From Acidimicrobiales bacterium (lineage in GTDB: Bacteria; Actinomycetota; Acidimicrobiia; Acidimicrobiales; Acidimicrobilacustridaceae), in contig JALOLF010000019.1 of NCBI GenBank assembly GCA_025456085.1, positions 1-44,982 of the forward strand: DNA of 44,982 nucleotides, in the 5' to 3' direction. Both the position numbers and the translations under genes were made by a program. The notes beneath the pieces are model-generated. The model was not told where the DNA came from. It did no database searches and worked only from the letters and a program-made list of their open reading frames with translations. Each line of letters begins with the position of its first letter. Within the stretch, counting starts at the first letter, position 1. This document shows, in pieces, positions 1 to 7,625 of this stretch.

Positions 1-768
1 CTGGCCGGCACGGTCGAGGCCGTCGGAGCCGAGGTGGAGGGGCTCCGCCCCGGCGACGCGGTGTACGGCACCGCCCGGGGCACCCTGGCCGAGTACGCCG
101 TGGCCGACCCCGCACGGCTGGCGCCCAAGCCCCCGTCGCTCACCTTCGCCCAGGCCGCGGCCGTGCCCGTGTCGGCCGAGACGGCGCTGCACGCCCTGCG
201 CGACCAGGGTCTGGTCCGGGCCGGCCAGCACGTGCTGGTGCTCGGCGCCTCGGGTGGGGTCGGCACCTACGCCGTGCAGCTGGCCCGAGCCCTCGGCGCC
301 CGGGTGACCGGCGTGTGCCACGGCTCGAAGGCCGACCTGGTGCGCGCCCTGGGTGCCGACGAGGTGCTCGACTACACGAGGACCGACCCGACCGACGGGC
401 GCACCCGCTACGACCTGATCGTCGACATCGGCGGCAGCCGACCGTTGCGATCGCTGCGACGGGCCCTGACGCCCGCCGGCACCCTGGTGGTCGTCGGCGG
501 TGAGGGTGGCGGTCGCTGGCTCGGCGTGGTCGGCCGTCAGGTGCGGGCCGCGCTGTGGTCGCCCCTGGTGCGCCAGCGGCTGCGCATGCTCGTGGCTCCC
601 GAGCGCCGCGAGGACCTCGAGGTGCTCACGGCGTACCTCGAGTCGGGCGAGGTGGTCCCGGCGATCGACCGGGTGGTCCCGCTGGAGGAGGCCGCCCACG
701 AGCTGCAGCGGCTGCAGGACGGCCTCGTCCGGGGCAAGGTGGTGGTCGAGCTCGCAGGAGGTGGTTGA
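1..768 (+). CDS. NAD(P)-dependent MDR oxidoreductase, 3' part
   Basis: The gene enters from the left edge; the frame is open from base 1, so the N-terminal catalytic part is missing. What remains is the end of the GroES-like domain (GDAVYG) and a full Rossmann domain with the coenzyme-binding glycine motif LGASGGVGTYAVQLA at about residues 80-94. It resembles quinone reductase/zinc-free medium-chain dehydrogenases that use NADPH to reduce enones or quinones. No structural-zinc cysteine cluster is seen in the visible part. The C-terminus (VRGKVVVELAG) is typical of the family and ends just before the next gene. Substrate cannot be told. Confidence 0.85.
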   Translation: MAGTVEAVGAEVEGLRPGDAVYGTARGTLAEYAVADPARLAPKPPSLTFAQAAAVPVSAETALHALRDQGLVRAGQHVLVLGASGGVGTYAVQLARALGARVTGVCHGSKADLVRALGADEVLDYTRTDPTDGRTRYDLIVDIGGSRPLRSLRRALTPAGTLVVVGGEGGGRWLGVVGRQVRAALWSPLVRQRLRMLVAPERREDLEVLTAYLESGEVVPAIDRVVPLEEAAHELQRLQDGLVRGKVVVELAGGG

Positions 769-769
769 G

Positions 770-1264
770 GTGCTGGCACGGATCGGTGTGGTGGTCGGCG
801 GGATCCTCGCCGTGGTGGCGGTGCTGCTCGGGATCTGGTTCCTGGGGATGCGCACCAAGGCGCCCGCGGTGCTGGACTTCCAACGTCGGGTCAACAAGCG
901 GGTGTTCAACCCCCGTCAGCTGCGCTCTGCGGGCACCCCCGGTGCCTACGCGGCGGTGATCCGCCACGTGGGGCGGCGCAGCGGCGCCCCCTACGAGACG
1001 CCGATCGTGCCGCTCCCGACCGACGACGGGTTCGTGATCGTGCTGCCCTACGGCACCCGGCCGGACTGGGTCCGCAACGTGGTGGCCGCCGGCTCGGCCA
1101 CGCTGGTGCACGAGGGCGAGACCATCGAGGTCGTCGCGCCCGAGGTGATCACCGTCGACGGGGCGCCCTACGACTTCCCCGCCTCGGAGCGACGCAACCT
1201 GCGCCTGTTCGGCAACACCCAGTGCCTGCGGGTGCGGCGAGCGCCGGTGGCGGCGGGTTCCTGA
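770..1264 (+). CDS. Deazaflavin (F420)-dependent nitroreductase family protein (DUF385)
   Basis: A 164-residue protein. The GTG start at 770 follows an AGGAGG box (757-762) by 7 bases and lies right behind the stop of the MDR gene, so the two are probably one operon. An N-terminal membrane segment (about residues 5-24, VVVGGILAVVAVLLGIW) is followed by the split-barrel fold of the Ddn/F420-dependent family: RHVGRRSGAPYETPI (contact region for F420 in the family) and a PDWVRNVVAAG stretch. Family members reduce quinones or nitro compounds with F420H2. The membrane anchor suggests a quinone-facing role, which is inference. Confidence 0.8.
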   Translation: MLARIGVVVGGILAVVAVLLGIWFLGMRTKAPAVLDFQRRVNKRVFNPRQLRSAGTPGAYAAVIRHVGRRSGAPYETPIVPLPTDDGFVIVLPYGTRPDWVRNVVAAGSATLVHEGETIEVVAPEVITVDGAPYDFPASERRNLRLFGNTQCLRVRRAPVAAGS

Positions 1265-1270
1265 CGGGCG

Positions 1271-1513
1271 TCAGCCCGCCCGGTCCGCGAGCAGCGCCCG
1301 GACCTGGTCGGGCGACGGGACCCGTCCGGAGACGAGGACCTCGTCGTCGACGACCAGTGCGGGGGTGCGCATGACGCCGTAGGAGGCGATCTGGCCGGGG
1401 TCGCGGACGTGGTCGATGGCGGCGTCGAGGCCCAGCTCGGCGAGGGCGGCGTTGGTGTTGGCTTCGAGGTTGGCGCAGTTGGCGCAGCCGCTGCCCAGGA
1501 TCTTGATGTCCAC
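1271..1513 (-). CDS. Small thioredoxin/glutaredoxin-like disulfide protein
   Basis: An 80-residue single-domain thioredoxin fold of the TM0996/MTH895 type. It starts with the beta strand DIKILG and has the redox motif GCANC (Cys10, Cys13), then a cis-proline strand TPALVVDDEVLVSGR. I chose the GTG at 1513 because an AGAAGGGA ribosome site sits just upstream and family proteins begin directly with this strand. A second GTG at 1543 overlaps the permease stop by four bases (GTGA) and would add ten residues. It is the last gene of the arsR-permease-thioredoxin unit. Such proteins commonly accompany DUF318 permeases, but their exact job (thiol donor or metalloid carrier) is not established. Confidence 0.8.
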   Translation of the reverse strand: MDIKILGSGCANCANLEANTNAALAELGLDAAIDHVRDPGQIASYGVMRTPALVVDDEVLVSGRVPSPDQVRALLADRAG

Positions 1514-1539
1514 GGTGGGTCCCTTCTGGGGTGGGTGGG

Positions 1540-2583
1540 TCACAGGACGGCGTTGAACAGGTAGCCGATGGCGACGATGCCGGTGGCGACGACGGCGGCG
1601 AAGCTGGCGATGAGCGGCGGGCGGAGCACCCGGCGCAGCAGGATCATCTCGGGTAGGGACAGCGCCACGACCGACATCATGAAGGCCAGCACCGTGCCCA
1701 TGGGCATGCCCTTGTCGTAGAGGGCCTCGACGAGGGGCATCACGCCGGCGGCGTTGGAGTAGAGCGGCACCCCCAGGCCGACGGCGATGGGCACGCCGAG
1801 GGGGCCGACGGCGTGGGTCTCGAACCAGTCAGCGGGCACCCAGCCGTGGATGAGCGCGCCGAGGCCGATGCCGACGAGCAGGTAGGGCCAGATCTTGCGC
1901 AGGATGGTGGCGACCTCCTCGCGGCCCATCTGGAACCGGTCGTCCCACGTGAGGCCCTGCGCAGGGTCGACGAGTTGGCCGCGCAGACGGGTCTCGAACA
2001 CGAAGGGCTCCACCCAGCGCTCGAGTCGGAGTCGTCCGATGGTGTAGCCGGCGACCGTGGCCACGACGAGCCCGGCGGCGATGTAGAGGGCGGTGATCTC
2101 CCAGCCGAAGAGGCCGAAGAGCAACACGATGGCCACCTCGTTCACCAGGGGCGAGGCGATGAGGAAGCTCATGGTGATGCCCAGGGGGACGCCGGCGGCG
2201 ACGAAGCCGATGAAGGCCGGCACCGCCGAGCAGGAGCAGAACGGCGTGACCACGCCGAGGCCGGCCGCGGCGGCGTTGCCGACGCCTTCGCGGCGCCCGC
2301 CCAGCAGGGCCCGGGTGCGCTCGACGCTCATGAAGCTGCGCAGCACGGTGACCACGAAGATGATCCCGGTCAGCAGCAGGGCGATCTTGGTGGTGTCGTA
2401 CACGAAGAACAGCAGCGAGTCGCCGGCCCGCGACTCGAGGTCCATGCCGGCCACGTCGCCCAGCAACCACTCCCAGAACCCCAGGTTCACCCGGTACAGC
2501 CCCACCCACGCCACGGTGGTGAGGGCGAGGCCGCCCCACCGGCGCAGCGCCGCCCCCGGGTGGTGCACGGCAGGGGCGGTCAC
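1540..2583 (-). CDS. DUF318 / ArsP-type permease
   Basis: A 347-residue polytopic membrane protein with about eight to ten hydrophobic segments. Its hallmark is TPFCSCSAVPAFIGF at residues 113-127 with Cys116 and Cys118, the cysteine signature of the UPF0718/DUF318 permeases, a family that includes ArsP, an efflux permease for trivalent organoarsenicals. The GTG start at 2583 overlaps the stop of the upstream arsR by four bases (GTGA), so translation is probably coupled. An in-frame extension further upstream would overlap arsR completely and reads as low-complexity Arg/Ala, so I rejected it. An organoarsenical or arsenite export role fits the context. Transport of another metal or thiol species cannot be excluded. 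Confidence 0.85.
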   Translation of the reverse strand: MTAPAVHHPGAALRRWGGLALTTVAWVGLYRVNLGFWEWLLGDVAGMDLESRAGDSLLFFVYDTTKIALLLTGIIFVVTVLRSFMSVERTRALLGGRREGVGNAAAAGLGVVTPFCSCSAVPAFIGFVAAGVPLGITMSFLIASPLVNEVAIVLLFGLFGWEITALYIAAGLVVATVAGYTIGRLRLERWVEPFVFETRLRGQLVDPAQGLTWDDRFQMGREEVATILRKIWPYLLVGIGLGALIHGWVPADWFETHAVGPLGVPIAVGLGVPLYSNAAGVMPLVEALYDKGMPMGTVLAFMMSVVALSLPEMILLRRVLRPPLIASFAAVVATGIVAIGYLFNAVL

Positions 2584-2885
2584 GACCGTGCCCCGATCGC
2601 GTCGCCCCGGATCGTGAGCCCGAGGGCCTCGTCCAGCGTGGCGAGCGTCTCGCGGTCGAGCGTGTAGTCGATCCAGCGGCCCCGGCGGGTGGCGGTGATC
2701 AGCCCTGTGTCGCGCAGCACCGCCAGGTGGTGCGACAGCAGCGGTCCCGGCACGTCGACGCGCGCACGCAGCTCGCACACGCAGCGGGTGCCGCCGGCCA
2801 GCTCCCGCACGACCCGCAGACGGGTGGGGTCCCCGAGGGCCCGGAACCGGGCGGCTGTCAGTTCAACCGTTGTTGAATCCTCCAC
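2580..2885 (-). CDS. arsR: ArsR-family metalloregulator (arsR of the permease unit)
   Basis: A winged-helix repressor of 101 residues from GTG 2885, which has an AGGA box 7 bases upstream; an upstream GTG at 2912 is possible but has no ribosome site. It carries FRALGDPTRLRVVREL (helix 1-2) and RCVCEL (Cys35, Cys37), matching the ELCVC-type As(III) site on the recognition helix of classic ArsR. SHHLAVLRDTGLI is the DNA-recognition helix and RRGRWIDYTL the wing. Arsenite binding to the Cys pair releases DNA in this family. It is the first gene of arsR-permease-thioredoxin, and a perfect inverted repeat sits in its own first codons. Confidence 0.9.
   Translation of the reverse strand: MEDSTTVELTAARFRALGDPTRLRVVRELAGGTRCVCELRARVDVPGPLLSHHLAVLRDTGLITATRRGRWIDYTLDRETLATLDEALGLTIRGDAIGARS
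2862..2877. promoter_or_regulatory. Putative ArsR operator inside the 5' end of arsR
   Basis: Perfect inverted repeat TTCAAC-CGTT-GTTGAA. It lies in codons 3 to 8 if the gene starts at 2885. The half-site TTCAA/TTGAA resembles operators of SmtB/ArsR proteins. Its place just inside the gene suggests that it blocks initiation or early elongation, or that the promoter is very close to the start codon. Confidence 0.5.
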
Positions 2886-2981
2886 GAGCCCATCCTGCGC
2901 CCCGCGCGGCACGGGTCACAGGGCACAAGGTCCCGACGCGCCGGGGCCGTCGCGGTGCGCCCGACGCCTCGGGTCGGCGGC

Positions 2982-3638
2982 TCAGCTCGTCGGCGGCTGC
3001 AGGTGGAGCGACGCCATGAGCTCGACGACCCGTCGTCGGATCTCGTCGCGGATGGGACGCACGGCGTCGAGGTCCTGGCCGGCCGGGTCCTCGAGGGTCC
3101 AGTCCTCGTAGCGCGTGCCGGGGTAGAGGGGGCAGGCGTCGCCGCAGCCCATGGTGACGACGACATCGGCGGCGCGGACGATCTCGTCGGTCCACGGCTT
3201 GGGGAACTCCTCGGTGATGTCGATGCCCACCTCGGCCATGGCCGCCACGGCCGAGGGGTTGATCTGCGACGCGGGTTCGGAGCCGCCGGACCACACGACG
3301 ACGTCGTCGCCGGCGAGGTGGCGGAGCCAGCCGGCCGCCATCTGGGATCGGCCGGCGTTGTGTACGCACAGGAACAGCACGCCGGGGACGGTGGTGGCGG
3401 TGCGGCCCTCCACCCGGGCCAGGGCGCGGAGGCGGTCCTTGGCGAACTTCTCGGCCAGCACGGGCAGGAACTTCGTGACCCTGGCGGAGGGGGCGAGCTG
3501 CTCCATCGAGTCGACCACGAAGCGCTCCACGGTCTCGGCGCCGAACGTCCCGGCGAACTGCGGCGCGACGCGCGCCACGACGGTGCGCACGGTGTGCTGC
3601 TGGTCGAGGGGCAGGTCGTCGATCGTCGGTTGGGGCAT
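2982..3638 (-). CDS. arsC: Arsenate reductase (LMW-phosphatase type) with N-terminal three-helix domain
   Basis: A 218-residue two-domain protein. Residues 1-82 form an all-helical region like the three-helix-bundle dimerisation domain found on some actinobacterial ArsC proteins. Residues 86-215 are the low-molecular-weight-phosphatase-type ArsC: P-loop LCVHNAGRS (Cys91, Arg97), the redox stretch TMGCGDACP (Cys165, Cys169) and the Asp-Pro acid loop LEDPAG (Asp184). Such enzymes reduce arsenate to arsenite through a cysteine relay, with thioredoxin or mycothiol as reductant. ATG 3638 starts at MPQPTIDD. It is last in the fusion-aquaporin-arsC-arsC run, 38 bases after its paralogue. Confidence 0.88.
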   Translation of the reverse strand: MPQPTIDDLPLDQQHTVRTVVARVAPQFAGTFGAETVERFVVDSMEQLAPSARVTKFLPVLAEKFAKDRLRALARVEGRTATTVPGVLFLCVHNAGRSQMAAGWLRHLAGDDVVVWSGGSEPASQINPSAVAAMAEVGIDITEEFPKPWTDEIVRAADVVVTMGCGDACPLYPGTRYEDWTLEDPAGQDLDAVRPIRDEIRRRVVELMASLHLQPPTS

Positions 3639-3676
3639 GGCGTCGGCCTTTCGGGTGCGGAGGGGGCGGGTGGGCG

Positions 3677-4096
3677 TCAGGAGGTGCCGTCGAGGAGCTC
3701 GGCGACCAGGCCCCGGACCCGGCGGTCGATCTCGTCGCGGATGGGACGGACGGCCTCGACGCCTTGCCCGGCTGGGTCGGCCAGGACCCAGTCCTCGTAG
3801 CGCGTGCCGGGGTAGAAGGGGCAGGCGTCGCCGCAGCCCATCGTGATGACCACGTCGGAGGCCGCCACGGCGGCGTCCTCGAGGCGTTTCGGGTGGGCGC
3901 CGAGGGCACGCAGGTCGATGTCCCACTCGGCCATCGCTTCCACGACGGCGGGGTTGACGTCGTCGGCGGGGGCGGAGCCGGCGGAGCGCACGACGACCCG
4001 GTCGCCGGCGTGGTGGGCGAGCAGGGCGGCGGCCATCTGGGAGCGGCCCGCGTTGTGCACGCACACGAACAGCACCTCGGGTCGTTGTCGGCTCAC
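3677..4096 (-). CDS. arsC: Arsenate reductase (LMW-phosphatase type), single domain
   Basis: A 139-residue LMW-phosphatase-fold ArsC. The P-loop is VCVHNAGRS (Cys12, Arg18), the redox cysteines lie in TMGCGDACP (Cys88, Cys92), and the Asp-Pro loop is LADPAG (Asp107). It aligns along its whole length with the catalytic half of the next gene, so the two are tandem paralogues. The GTG start at 4096 overlaps the aquaporin stop by four bases (GTGA), which signals translational coupling. Its arsenite product would leave through the aquaporin or Acr3. Whether it uses thioredoxin or mycothiol cannot be read from sequence. Confidence 0.9.
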   Translation of the reverse strand: MSRQRPEVLFVCVHNAGRSQMAAALLAHHAGDRVVVRSAGSAPADDVNPAVVEAMAEWDIDLRALGAHPKRLEDAAVAASDVVITMGCGDACPFYPGTRYEDWVLADPAGQGVEAVRPIRDEIDRRVRGLVAELLDGTS

Positions 4097-4851
4097 GACG
4101 CGTCCTCCGAGCGGTTGTGGGGGTAGAAGAGGCGCACGAGGCCGAAGGCGACGACGACGCCCACGAGCTGCATGGCGATGAACATGGGGGCCGATGCCGG
4201 TGCGATGCCGGCAAAGGAGTCCGACAGGGTGCGGGCCACGGTCACGGCGGGGTTGGCGAAGCTGGTCGAGGACGTGAACCAGTAGGCGCCGCCGATCCAG
4301 GCGCCCACCGCGAAGGGCACGACGGCGGCACGGCCGGTGCGCACGCAGCCCTGGATCAACAACAGCAGCGTGACCGTGGCGACCACCTCCGACAGCCACA
4401 GCGCCGGCGAGGAGCGCTCCTTCGTGGACCACTCGACGGCGGGCAGCTCGAACATGACGTTGACGAGCACGGCGCCGAGGCAGCCGCCGACGACCTGGGC
4501 GACGATGTAGAGACCGGTGTCGCGGTTGGAGGTGGTGCCGAGCCAACGGTCGAGCAGCGTGACGGCGGGGTTGAAGTGGGCGCCGGACACCTCGCCGAAC
4601 ATGAGGATGAGCCCGATGAGGGCGCCGGTCGTGGCCGCCGCGTTCTGGAGGAGCTGCAGGCCGACGTCGCCGCTCGACAGTCGGCTGGCCATGATGCCCG
4701 ATCCGATCACCGCCACGATCAACAGCCCGGTGCCGAGCGCCTCCGCCGCCAGACGGCGCACGAGGTCGAGGCGCAGCGCCCCGGTACCGGTCTCGACCTC
4801 GACCGACAGCTCGGCGTCGGACGGGTGCAGCGGATCGTGGAGCTCGCTCAC
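4093..4851 (-). CDS. Aquaporin/glycerol-facilitator family channel of the ars operon
   Basis: A 252-residue MIP channel with six membrane segments after a 30-residue acidic cytosolic head. Both NPA boxes are present: HFNPAV (residues 94-96) and FANPAV (200-202). The Arg that normally follows the second NPA in the selectivity filter is Val here, which should widen the pore. In rhizobia an ars-operon aquaglyceroporin (AqpS) lets arsenite made by ArsC flow out down its gradient; its place between an ArsR-type regulator and arsC argues for the same job. The GTG start at 4851 overlaps the upstream stop by four bases (GTGA). Arsenite specificity is inference. Confidence 0.9.
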   Translation of the reverse strand: MSELHDPLHPSDAELSVEVETGTGALRLDLVRRLAAEALGTGLLIVAVIGSGIMASRLSSGDVGLQLLQNAAATTGALIGLILMFGEVSGAHFNPAVTLLDRWLGTTSNRDTGLYIVAQVVGGCLGAVLVNVMFELPAVEWSTKERSSPALWLSEVVATVTLLLLIQGCVRTGRAAVVPFAVGAWIGGAYWFTSSTSFANPAVTVARTLSDSFAGIAPASAPMFIAMQLVGVVVAFGLVRLFYPHNRSEDAS

Positions 4852-5522
4852 GTGGCCCCCGTTGTCTCGACGACGCGATCGACCCGCTGACGCAACTCCT
4901 CCACCACGTCGTCGAAGGCCGCGTCGGTGCCCACGGGCACCGGATCGGCGATCGACCAGTGCAGCCAGGACGGGTCGGGGTCGAGCTCCTCGTGGGCCCG
5001 GTCGCACACCGTGACCACCAGCGCGGGCCGCTCGGTGACGTCGACGAGGGCGCGAGGCGTGGCACCGTCGAGATCGAGCCCGGCACGGTTCGCCACGGCG
5101 ACCGCCCCTTCGTGCACCCGCTCCGCCGGATGGGTCCCCGCCGAGGCGGCCGGCCGACCGGTGTGACGACGCCACACGGCGGCGGCGAGCTGGGACCGCG
5201 CCGAGTTGGCGCTGCACACGAACAACGCCGGCCCCGGCGGCACCGGCCGACCGGGCACGAGTCCGTCCAGCCCTCCGCAGCGCAGGTGCACGTAGCGGCG
5301 CCGGCCGTCGCCGCTCGAGCGGGACCGCTCGATCAGCCCCACGCGCTCGAGCACATCGAGGTGATGGGCCAGGAGGTTCGACTCCAGGCCGAGCCGACGC
5401 CGCAACTCCACCGGCGACCGGTCCGACGCGGTCAACTCGTCCACGATCGCCAACCGCACGGGATCGCCGAGCGCGGCATGTCGCCTCGCCCGGTCCTGCA
5501 CGGCGGCCTGCTCGATTCCCAC
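4848..5522 (-). CDS. ArsR-type regulator fused to an LMW-phosphatase/arsenate-reductase domain
   Basis: A 224-residue fusion. Residues 8-85 are an ArsR winged helix (RRHAALGDPVRLAIV, then LAHHLDVLERVGLIER and the wing GRRRYVHL). Residues 98-224 are an LMW-phosphatase/ArsC domain with P-loop FVCSANSARS (Cys103, Arg109), TVC (Cys173) and an Asp-Pro loop (Asp193). The helix-turn-helix half lacks the CxC arsenite site that both other ArsR proteins here possess. I chose GTG 5522 because a TTGACT/CATGGT promoter places the transcript start on it. It heads the run with the aquaporin and two arsC genes. It may regulate, reduce arsenate, or couple the two. Confidence 0.85.
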   Translation of the reverse strand: MGIEQAAVQDRARRHAALGDPVRLAIVDELTASDRSPVELRRRLGLESNLLAHHLDVLERVGLIERSRSSGDGRRRYVHLRCGGLDGLVPGRPVPPGPALFVCSANSARSQLAAAVWRRHTGRPAASAGTHPAERVHEGAVAVANRAGLDLDGATPRALVDVTERPALVVTVCDRAHEELDPDPSWLHWSIADPVPVGTDAAFDDVVEELRQRVDRVVETTGAT

Positions 5523-5528
5523 CTTGCC

Positions 5529-5571
5529 ACCATGCCACTCAACTTCTACTGAGTCAATACTCTCTGAGTGG
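5529..5571 (-). promoter_or_regulatory. Promoter and putative operator of the fusion-aquaporin-arsC operon
   Basis: On the minus strand a -35 box TTGACT (5557-5552) is followed after 17 bases by CATGGT (5534-5529); a transcript would begin at about 5522, on the GTG itself. The region carries a 7-base inverted repeat CCACTCA/TGAGTGG (5535-5541 and 5565-5571) and an inner ACTCA/TGAGT pair, all overlapping the promoter, as expected for a repressor site. The rest of the 174-base gap to the acr3 stop shows nothing else clear. Confidence 0.45.
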
Positions 5572-5696
5572 CTTTGCTCACCGGGGGTCGGGCACGGGCC
5601 GTCTTCCATCGCGACGACCCGACCGGGAACCCGGCTCGGGACGCGGCCCTCGAGCGGTCCGAGCGCGGACGGGCGTCGTCCCGTCGCCGAAGGTGG

Positions 5697-6767
5697 TCAG
5701 GCGGTGGTGGGGTAGAAGCGGCGTCTCGTCCACAGGGAGACGTAGACGAGGGCGACGAGGGCGGGGACTTCGATGAGGGGACCGATGGTGCCGGCGAGGG
5801 CCTGGCCGGAGGTGACGCCGAACACGGCGATGGACACGGCGATGGCGAGCTCGAAGTTGTTGCCGGCGGCGGTGAAGGCGACGGATGCGTTGCGGTCGTA
5901 GGGGAACCCCATCCGGTAGCCGGCGAGGAACGAGCCGCCCCACATGAGGGCGAAGTAGACGAGGAGGGGGACGGCGACGCGGGCGACGTCGAGTGGGTTG
6001 TCGGTGATCTGCTCGCCCTGGAGGGCGAAGAGCACGACGATGGTGAACAGCAGCCCGTAGAGGGCGATGGGGCCGATGCGGGGCAGGAAGGTGTGCTCGT
6101 ACCAGTCGGTGCCCTTGCGGGCTTCGCCGATGGTGCGGGTGAGGTAGCCGGCGGCGAGGGGGATGCCGAGGAAGATGAGCACGGATCTGGCGATGTCCCA
6201 CATGGACACGTCGAGGTCGGCGGTGTCGAGGCCGAGCCAGCCGGGCAGCACGGTGAGGTAGAACCAGCCGAGGATCGAGTACATGGCGATCTGGAACAGC
6301 GAGTTGACGGCCACGAGCACGGCGGCGAGCTCGCGGCTGCCGTGGGCGAGGTCGTTCCAGATGAGGACCATGGCGATGCAGCGGGCGAGGCCGACGATGA
6401 TGAGCCCGGTGCGCAGCTCGGGGAGGTCGGCCAGGAACACCCAGGCCAGGGTGAACATGAGCAGCGGCCCGATCACCCAGTTCAACAGCAGGGACAGGGC
6501 GAGGGTGCGGCGGTCGGTGAGCTCGTCGCCGATGTGGGTGTAGTGGACCTTGGCCAGCACCGGGTACATCATGGCCAGCAGCCCGATGGCGATGGGCAGC
6601 GAGACGGTGTCGATCTTGACGTCGTCGAGCCAGTCGTTCAGGTCGGGGATGGCCCGGCCCAGGAGCAGGCCGGTGGCCATGGCCAGTCCGATCCACACCG
6701 GCAGGTAGCGGTCGAGGGTCGACAGGCGGGTGGCGACCGCCACGTGCTCGTCGGGTCGGCCGGTCAT
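5697..6767 (-). CDS. acr3: Arsenite efflux transporter Acr3
   Basis: A 356-residue, ten-segment membrane protein of the ACR3/BASS family that exports As(III) by proton antiport. The essential membrane cysteine is present in GLARCIAMVLIWNDLA (Cys130), as is the conserved glutamate region GNNFELAIAVS near residue 300. ATG 6767 overlaps the arsM stop by four bases (ATGA), so it is the third gene of the arsI-arsM-acr3 unit. Length and motifs match active Acr3 proteins; no defect is seen. It is the main arsenite pump of the island. Confidence 0.95.
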   Translation of the reverse strand: MTGRPDEHVAVATRLSTLDRYLPVWIGLAMATGLLLGRAIPDLNDWLDDVKIDTVSLPIAIGLLAMMYPVLAKVHYTHIGDELTDRRTLALSLLLNWVIGPLLMFTLAWVFLADLPELRTGLIIVGLARCIAMVLIWNDLAHGSRELAAVLVAVNSLFQIAMYSILGWFYLTVLPGWLGLDTADLDVSMWDIARSVLIFLGIPLAAGYLTRTIGEARKGTDWYEHTFLPRIGPIALYGLLFTIVVLFALQGEQITDNPLDVARVAVPLLVYFALMWGGSFLAGYRMGFPYDRNASVAFTAAGNNFELAIAVSIAVFGVTSGQALAGTIGPLIEVPALVALVYVSLWTRRRFYPTTA

Positions 6768-7591
6768 GGCGCTCGTCGGGCGCGGACGAAGGCGTTGGTC
6801 ACGACGCCGTCGACGTCGTCCAGCGCGGACGCGAGGTCGAGGTCCGCGGGGAGCTCGAGCTGTCCGGCGAACTGCTCGATGCTGGCCCGGTCGTGGACGT
6901 GGGTGGTCACGATCTCGACGTCGGTGAACCCGGCGGCGGCGAGCTTGGCCTCGTAGTCGGTGTCGACGAGGGCGCCGGCCACGCAGCCGGTCCACAGCCC
7001 GACGAGCTCGGCCAGCCGGGGCGGCAGGGGACGACGCAGCACCACGTCGGACACCGCGAAGCGCCCGCCGGGGCGCAGCACGCGGTAGGCCTCACGCAGC
7101 ACCACGTCCTTGTCGGCCGCCAGGTTGATGACGCAGTTGGAGATGACGACGTCGACCGAGGCGTCGGGCAGCGGGATGTCCTCGAGCGTGCCGTGGAGGA
7201 ACTCGGCGTTCTCCACCCCCGCCTCGGCCTGGTTGCGCTGCGCCAGCTCGAGCATCTCGGGGGTCATGTCGAGGCCGTAGGCCTTGCCGCCGGGTGCGAC
7301 GCGACGGGCGGAGAGCAACACGTCGATGCCGCCACCCGAGCCCAGGTCGAGCACGATCTGGCCAGGCTGCAGCTCGGTCAGCGCGGTCGGGTTGCCACAC
7401 CCCAGCGACGCTGCGAGCGCGGTCGCCGGGAGCACATCGAGGTCGGCGGCGTCGTAGTGGGTGGCGCCGAACCCGCCCTCGGGGCCGGGGATGGCGCAGC
7501 ACCCTGCGGAGACCTCGTGGACGGTCAGGGCCGCGGTGGCGTAGCGCCTGCGGACCTCGGTGCGGATGGTGTCGCCGTCGTCGTGGTGCAT
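6764..7591 (-). CDS. arsM: Arsenite S-adenosylmethionine methyltransferase ArsM
   Basis: A 275-residue class I methyltransferase that adds methyl groups from SAM to arsenite. The SAM site is [10 protein letters not shown] (81-90). The three cysteines that bind As(III) in the family are Cys65 (GCGNP), Cys153 (SNCVINL) and Cys203 (WTGCVAG); the last two are 50 residues apart, as in CmArsM. An extra pair, Cys31-Cys32, sits near the N-terminus. ATG 7591 has a GGGGAGGA site upstream. It lies 34 bases after arsI and overlaps acr3. Methylated arsenic may be volatilised or passed to the DUF318 permease. Confidence 0.95.
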   Translation of the reverse strand: MHHDDGDTIRTEVRRRYATAALTVHEVSAGCCAIPGPEGGFGATHYDAADLDVLPATALAASLGCGNPTALTELQPGQIVLDLGSGGGIDVLLSARRVAPGGKAYGLDMTPEMLELAQRNQAEAGVENAEFLHGTLEDIPLPDASVDVVISNCVINLAADKDVVLREAYRVLRPGGRFAVSDVVLRRPLPPRLAELVGLWTGCVAGALVDTDYEAKLAAAGFTDVEIVTTHVHDRASIEQFAGQLELPADLDLASALDDVDGVVTNAFVRARRAP

Positions 7592-7625
7592 GTCGGGTCC
7601 TCCCCGTCGTCGGTCGTCGCCGGCC

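Noticed and set aside
1813-2667. A 284-codon plus-strand frame opposite the permease
   Set aside because: Glu/Gly/His-rich shadow of a gene with clear membrane helices and the FCSCS motif.
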